64,000 nucleotides of DNA, taken from the NCBI GenBank assembly GCA_018714895.1, contig DVMQ01000017.1:158747-222746 (forward strand). Reading direction: 5' to 3'. Below are positions 59,903-64,000 of the stretch, piece by piece. Position 1 is the first letter of the stretch; each line of letters starts with the position of its first letter. Source of the DNA: Coprovicinus avistercoris (GTDB lineage Bacteria > Actinomycetota > Coriobacteriia > Coriobacteriales > Atopobiaceae). A program made the position numbers and the translations under genes. The notes below the pieces were generated by a model that saw only the letters and a list, made by a program, of their open reading frames with translations, was not told the origin of the DNA and did not search any database.

Positions 59903-60347
59903 CTGGGAGAAGAGGACGCCGATGACTTGCTGCTCGGGAAACTGTGGAAGCGATACTTCTATGGTGGCAAGTTGCTTGCCAGAGACTTCCAAGAAGGTAG
60001 AGCCAGACGCTCTTTCCTCTGCACACCGCTTAAGTTTTCCGCTCATTGTATAAAGGAAGTAGACATCTGAGCCATCCTTTACAACAAGGGACTGGAATCC
60101 CTGATTCGTACAGGCTGACCTGCGAAGAATTGCCGTATTACCAATGCCAGCACGACTTGTAAAGAGAATCGTTTTATTAGCAGGAAGCATCTTTGCTGAA
60201 CAGCTCGTATATCCCTTCTCTGTGATGCGACGAACACTTCCGTCAGCATAGACATGCTCACCAAGTTCGGCGGGCGAATACCAGTCAATCTCGCCATCCC
60301 AGAAGTCTGGATTGCCCGTATTAGGAGTCCCTCCTCCGACAATCTCA

Positions 60348-60398
60348 GCAATATCTCCCAACCTACGCTGTTCCCAAGCGAATGTGTTTCTGTCCAAG
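60348..60398. repeat. 51-bp direct repeat, copy 2
   Basis: Identical to 58895-58945, with the 19-bp core at 60362-60380. It is in the 5' part of cassette 2 and inverted to the cores in hsdS. Confidence 0.95.
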
Positions 60399-60402
60399 CG
60401 GG

Positions 60403-60417
60403 TTGATACAATATCAA
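60403..60417. promoter_or_regulatory. Palindrome before hsdM
   Basis: TTGATA and TATCAA flank CAA in TTGATACAATATCAA, ending 24 bp before the hsdM start. It overlaps a TACAAT that could be a -10 box. Possibly an operator. Confidence 0.4.
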
Positions 60418-60440
60418 ATGCGTATAACCCTGGAGGACAA

Positions 60441-63221
60441 ATGAACAAACAGCAGCTCGCAGCTAAAATTTGGGCATCAGCAAACAAGATGCGTTCAAAG
60501 ATTGAGCCTAACGAATACAAGGATTACATTCTTGGCTTCATTTTTTACAAATACCTCTCTGAACAGGAAGAGAAGTATTTCTATTCGCAAGGTGCCACCA
60601 AGGAAGATCTTCCTGCTCTCACTGAGGAAGATGCGGAAATTCTCGGCATGATGCGCAATAACCTCGGTTACTTCATAGGCTATAAGGATCTATTTTCCAC
60701 ATGGCTTAATCTTGGACATGACTTCAGTGTTGATAATGTGCTAACGGCGCTCTCGGCATTCGATCGTCTTGTGGACGATAGCCATAGCAAAGTATTCGAC
60801 GGCATCTTCAATACGCTACAGACAGGTATCTCAAAACTCGGTAATAGCACTGCTTCGCAAACCAAGGCAGTGAGTGACCTCATTCATCTCATTGATGAAA
60901 TCCCTATGGATGATAAGCAGGATTACGACGTCCTCGGTTATATCTATGAGTATCTTATCAGCCAATTTGCTTCCAATGCTGGCAAGAAAGCGGGGGAGTT
61001 CTATACGCCTCACGAGGTCTCATTACTCATGTCGGAAATCATTGCCGAGCACCTGTCCCGCCGCAATCATATCGAGATTTACGACCCTACCAGCGGCTCT
61101 GGCTCGCTACTCATCAACATTGGTAAGACGGCCGCAAAGCACGGTGTGCCGGCAGAGTCGATCAAATACTACGCACAGGAACTTGTGCAGGCGACCTACA
61201 ACCTCACGCGTATGAACCTCATCATGCGCGGTATTCGCGTCGACAATATCGAGACGCGCAACGACGATACGCTGGCGCGCGACTGGCCTTGGTTTGACGA
61301 AAAGGATCCAGACGGTACCTACGAACCGCTTTTTGTTGATGCAGTGGTCTCAAACCCGCCGTATTCGCAAAACTGGGATCCGGACGGTAAGGAAACTGAT
61401 CCGCGCTTTTCAAGCTATGGCATCGCTCCTAAGTCCAAAGCGGACTACGCCTTCTTGCTTCACTGTCTGTTTCACCTCAAACCAGATGGTGTTATGACGA
61501 TTGTTTTGCCACATGGTGTACTTTTCCGCGGTGACCAAGAGGGCGTTATCAGGCGCAACCTCGTAGAACATCACAATATCGAGGCAATTATTGGCCTGCC
61601 AGCAAACATTTTCTACGGGACAGGCATTCCTACTATCATCATGGTCCTACACAAGCCGCAAACGGGGGACGACGGCAGTATTCTCATCGTCGATGCATCG
61701 AAGGGTTTTGAGAAGGACGGTAAGAATAATAAGCTGCGTTCTTCGGATATTAAGCGCATTGTGGATGTTGTACGGACACGTAAGGACATCGAGAAGTTTG
61801 CACGCGTTGTGCCTATCGACGAGGTGCGGGCAAACGATTACAACTTGAATATTCCTCGCTATGTTGATTCATCGGAAGATCCGGAAACGTGGGATATCTA
61901 CGCAACAATGTTTGGTGGTGTTCCCACAAGCGAGCTTGATAAGCTCAACGATTACTGGAAGGTTTTCCCGGGCCTGCGTAAGCATTTGTTCAGTGAGGAT
62001 GGTCGTACTGCGGAACTTGTGGTGGACGATGTGGCGGAGGCAGTTGCGTCGCATGAGTCGATTCAGACATATCAACACCAATGCACCAAGGCTTTTGAGA
62101 GCTTTGACTCCTATCTCTATGAGGAGCTGATTGAGGAGCCCTCGCTTGTGCATATTGCCAGCGAGGAAGAGCATATTGCTGATGACGTGTTCGAGCGCCT
62201 CTCCAGTGTGCCGCTCGTTGATAAGTACGTTGCATACCAAGCGCTTGACGACCAGTGGGAGGGTATCGCCGCAGATCTGGAGACTATCCAGACCGAGGGT
62301 TTTGATGCTGTGCGTCAAGTTGACCAAAACATGATCTCTAAGAAAAAGGGAGATACTGAGGTCGAAGAGCAAGATAAGAACAACCCATGGAAGGGACATG
62401 TGCTGCCATTTGGTCTCGTGCAGGAGTATTTGCTTACTGACGAGCTCGCGGCGGTTAATGCGATGAGCGATCGTCTGAACCAGATTGCTAGTTCGTATAG
62501 CGATCTTATTTCTGAGATAAGCGATGAAAGCCTCGAGAATGCGTCGTTTATGAAAGATGGTGGTGAAGAATTCGACTTTAAGAAACTTCCAGCAGCGTTG
62601 GAAGAAGAGCTAGCATCATTTGATGCTGAGCTTAATGCTCTTCTTGGTTACCGGAAGTTGGTAGATGAAAAGTGCTCACTACAGGAACAGCTCAACTTTA
62701 TTGCTAAACATCCTGAGGTTGCTTGGGATGCCATGAAGCCTGCACGCGATGGAAGTTATCCAAAGCGGGCGGTTGCCGCCCGTATCACAGAAGTGCAAAC
62801 ACGTATAACTGTGCCGGAGGATTCGCTTGCATCAACGCTTGGAAAAGCACTTTCTCTCAATACTGAGGAAACAAAGATAAAAAAAGCAGAGAAGACTGCT
62901 CGAATGGAGCTGATTGAGCATACCAAGGCGGCGATTGAGGGTGTGACAGACGAGCAAGCGCTTGAGTTGCTCCATCGTAAATGGGTGACACCGCTGGTTG
63001 AGCGCTTGCAACAACTTCCGAGTGAAGTTGTTGATGGGTTTGTAAAACGTATTCAAGCCTTGTGTGATAAATACGCCAGCACATTGCCTGATCTGGATCG
63101 TCAGATTCGCGATACCGAGCGTGAACTCTGTGACATGCTGGGGGATCTTACGGGCAACGAGAACGATATGGCTGGCATCCATGAGCTGCAGAGGCTTTTG
63201 ATGGGTGATTTCGATGCATAA
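60441..63221 (+). CDS. hsdM: Type I restriction-modification methyltransferase HsdM, long form
   Basis: 926 aa from ATG 60441 (GGAGG before it), far longer than the usual 500-550. It methylates adenine in the sequence chosen by HsdS. The N-terminal helical domain begins KQQLAAKIWASANKMRSKIEPNEYKDYI. SAM motif I is YDPTSGSGSLL and the catalytic motif is VSNPPYSQNW. After a normal core, about 390 residues follow with predicted coiled-coil-like, Glu/Lys-rich stretches (about 560-926). Its stop overlaps the hsdS start by 8 bp. No hsdR is in view. Confidence 0.93.
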   Translation: MNKQQLAAKIWASANKMRSKIEPNEYKDYILGFIFYKYLSEQEEKYFYSQGATKEDLPALTEEDAEILGMMRNNLGYFIGYKDLFSTWLNLGHDFSVDNVLTALSAFDRLVDDSHSKVFDGIFNTLQTGISKLGNSTASQTKAVSDLIHLIDEIPMDDKQDYDVLGYIYEYLISQFASNAGKKAGEFYTPHEVSLLMSEIIAEHLSRRNHIEIYDPTSGSGSLLINIGKTAAKHGVPAESIKYYAQELVQATYNLTRMNLIMRGIRVDNIETRNDDTLARDWPWFDEKDPDGTYEPLFVDAVVSNPPYSQNWDPDGKETDPRFSSYGIAPKSKADYAFLLHCLFHLKPDGVMTIVLPHGVLFRGDQEGVIRRNLVEHHNIEAIIGLPANIFYGTGIPTIIMVLHKPQTGDDGSILIVDASKGFEKDGKNNKLRSSDIKRIVDVVRTRKDIEKFARVVPIDEVRANDYNLNIPRYVDSSEDPETWDIYATMFGGVPTSELDKLNDYWKVFPGLRKHLFSEDGRTAELVVDDVAEAVASHESIQTYQHQCTKAFESFDSYLYEELIEEPSLVHIASEEEHIADDVFERLSSVPLVDKYVAYQALDDQWEGIAADLETIQTEGFDAVRQVDQNMISKKKGDTEVEEQDKNNPWKGHVLPFGLVQEYLLTDELAAVNAMSDRLNQIASSYSDLISEISDESLENASFMKDGGEEFDFKKLPAALEEELASFDAELNALLGYRKLVDEKCSLQEQLNFIAKHPEVAWDAMKPARDGSYPKRAVAARITEVQTRITVPEDSLASTLGKALSLNTEETKIKKAEKTARMELIEHTKAAIEGVTDEQALELLHRKWVTPLVERLQQLPSEVVDGFVKRIQALCDKYASTLPDLDRQIRDTERELCDMLGDLTGNENDMAGIHELQRLLMGDFDA

Positions 63222-64000
63222 CCCTGAGGAAAAGATACTTACTCCGCGCATCCGTTTCTCCGGTTTCACTGACGCTTGGGAACAGCGTAGGCTGGGGGAA
63301 ATTTACGAAAAACATGACGAGAAGAACAGCGGGGAGTTTCGCGAAGACAAAATCATCTCTGTTGCTGGGATGACCTACCTATCCGAAATACCGAAGCTCG
63401 GAGATGGCTATCTGGCCACTTATAACGTTATGAGAGTTGGAGATATTGCGTTCGAAGGACACTCAAACAATGAGTTCACCTATGGCAGGTTTGTAGAAAA
63501 CACTATTGGCGACGGCATTGTTTCGCATATTTTCAATGTGTTTCGCCAAAAAACTGAGTACGACCTTTTGTACTGGAAATACGCCATCAACAATGAGGGT
63601 ATGATGCGCGACATTCTTGTTCGCTCGACTAAAGCCTCCACTATGATGCACGATCTCGTCTCCAGCGATTTCTTAGAGCAGAGTATTCCGGTTCCCTCCC
63701 TCCCCGAGCAACATAAAATCGGCGCCCTCTTATCCCGACTCGACAACCTCATCGCACTTCACCAGCGTAAGTGTGACGGACTGAAAACGGTCAAAAAGTC
63801 ACTTCTAGAAAAAATGTTTCCTCGCGAGGGTGAAACTACACCCGAACTCCGTTTCTCCGGTTTCACTGACGCTTGGGAACAGCGTAGGCTGGGAGATTTT
63901 GTCGTTGCGGCAGGTGTCCGCAACAAAGACAACCTTCCTCTCGAGAGCTTCTCCGTCTCGAACGATCGCGGCTTCGTGCCTCAGGAAGAGCAATTTGAAA
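63214..64000 (+). CDS. hsdS: Type I specificity subunit HsdS, 3' end beyond window
   Basis: 262 codons visible and open to the right edge. ATG 63214 overlaps hsdM by ATGCATAA, giving coupled translation. It begins MHNPEEKILTPRIRFSGFTDAWEQRRLGE, then the first target-recognition domain (about residues 30-170), the conserved LPEQHKIGALLSRLDNLIALHQRK, a coiled-coil spacer (KTVKKSLLEKMF), and a second FSGFTDAWEQRRLGD block that opens the second domain. It is the only S copy with a proper start, so this is the expressed orientation. Confidence 0.9.
   Translation, partial: MHNPEEKILTPRIRFSGFTDAWEQRRLGEIYEKHDEKNSGEFREDKIISVAGMTYLSEIPKLGDGYLATYNVMRVGDIAFEGHSNNEFTYGRFVENTIGDGIVSHIFNVFRQKTEYDLLYWKYAINNEGMMRDILVRSTKASTMMHDLVSSDFLEQSIPVPSLPEQHKIGALLSRLDNLIALHQRKCDGLKTVKKSLLEKMFPREGETTPELRFSGFTDAWEQRRLGDFVVAAGVRNKDNLPLESFSVSNDRGFVPQEEQFE
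63251..63296. repeat. 46-bp repeat in hsdS, copy 1
   Basis: Identical to 63848-63893 in the same orientation, 597 bp apart. It codes the FSGFTDAWEQRRLG block before each target-recognition domain. Its 19-bp core (63273-63291) is inverted in the cassettes. Confidence 0.95.
63739..63771. repeat. 33-bp repeat, copy 3 (inverted)
   Basis: Exact reverse complement of 58435-58467 and 59870-59902, lying after the first target-recognition domain of hsdS. Confidence 0.95.
63848..63893. repeat. 46-bp repeat in hsdS, copy 2
   Basis: Second copy of the 46-bp block, opening the second half of hsdS; core at 63870-63888. Confidence 0.95.

Larger units (their letters stand above)
59837..60410 (-). pseudogene. 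hsdS'': Silent half-hsdS cassette 2
   Basis: About 190 codons of S-like sequence: LDRNTFAWEQRRLGDIAEIVGGGTPNTG, a target-recognition domain with GEIDWYSPAELG, and a C-terminal LFSQLDNLIALHQRK. No Met lies near the start of the homology. The frame only opens further back antisense to the hsdM start (to 60520), so it has no proper start. Its 3' end overlaps the fic stop by 12 bp. It is a storage cassette with repeats at both ends. Confidence 0.87.

Overview
The window reads as chromosomal DNA of an anaerobic, host-associated actinobacterium. The best fit is class Coriobacteriia (Collinsella, Olsenella and Atopobium relatives). This rests on the gene set (CarD-type regulator, long PBP1A, Tat-exported lipoproteins, a subtype-B-tannase-like lipoprotein, lar genes, fructoselysine genes) and a base composition that looks close to half GC. 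It is an inference from gene content, not from a marker gene. No rRNA, tRNA or CRISPR array was recognised.

Layout: 1-12.6 kb is mostly housekeeping: a GNAT acetyltransferase cut by the left edge, endonuclease III, glutamate synthase gltBD, a spermidine-synthase-like methyltransferase, a phenylacetate-CoA ligase/ACT pair, a DEDDh exonuclease and larE. From about 13 to 31.4 kb lies a large island for Amadori (glycated amine) products. It holds three FrlD-like PfkB kinases, the FrlC epimerase, the FrlB deglycase, a complete Dpp/Opp-type peptide ABC transporter, three GntR/UTRA regulators, an FGGY kinase, an esterase, a cysteine-synthase-like PLP enzyme, a YjbQ protein and an amidohydrolase-fold protein that has lost its metal ligands. 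Three palindromes with the core GTTATA(C/T)AAC, or half of it, precede separate transcription units of the island. From 31.4 to 57.3 kb come acylphosphatase, a DegV protein, a metallophosphoesterase, a tannase-like lipoprotein with a broken triad, larBC, carD, an ACT protein, citrate synthase, a HAD phosphatase, a KUP potassium transporter, RlmKL, phosphoglucomutase, a membrane C39-like protein with Ser in place of Cys, a GtrA/EpsG polysaccharide cluster, ArgR, PBP1A, a DUF4422 protein and TyrRS.

From 57.4 kb to the right edge is a phase-variable type I restriction-modification locus. It has a tyrosine recombinase, two silent half-hsdS cassettes on the minus strand, a VbhA/Fic toxin-antitoxin pair lodged between them, hsdM on the plus strand and an hsdS cut by the right edge. 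Perfect 33-bp inverted repeats and 19-bp inverted cores link the cassettes to hsdS with hsdM lying between them, so inversion would flip hsdM. hsdR is not in the window.

In the island the genes suggest this flow: import of glycated amino acids or peptides by the ABC transporter, possible epimerisation by FrlC, phosphorylation by the FrlD kinases, and release of glucose 6-phosphate plus amine by FrlB.
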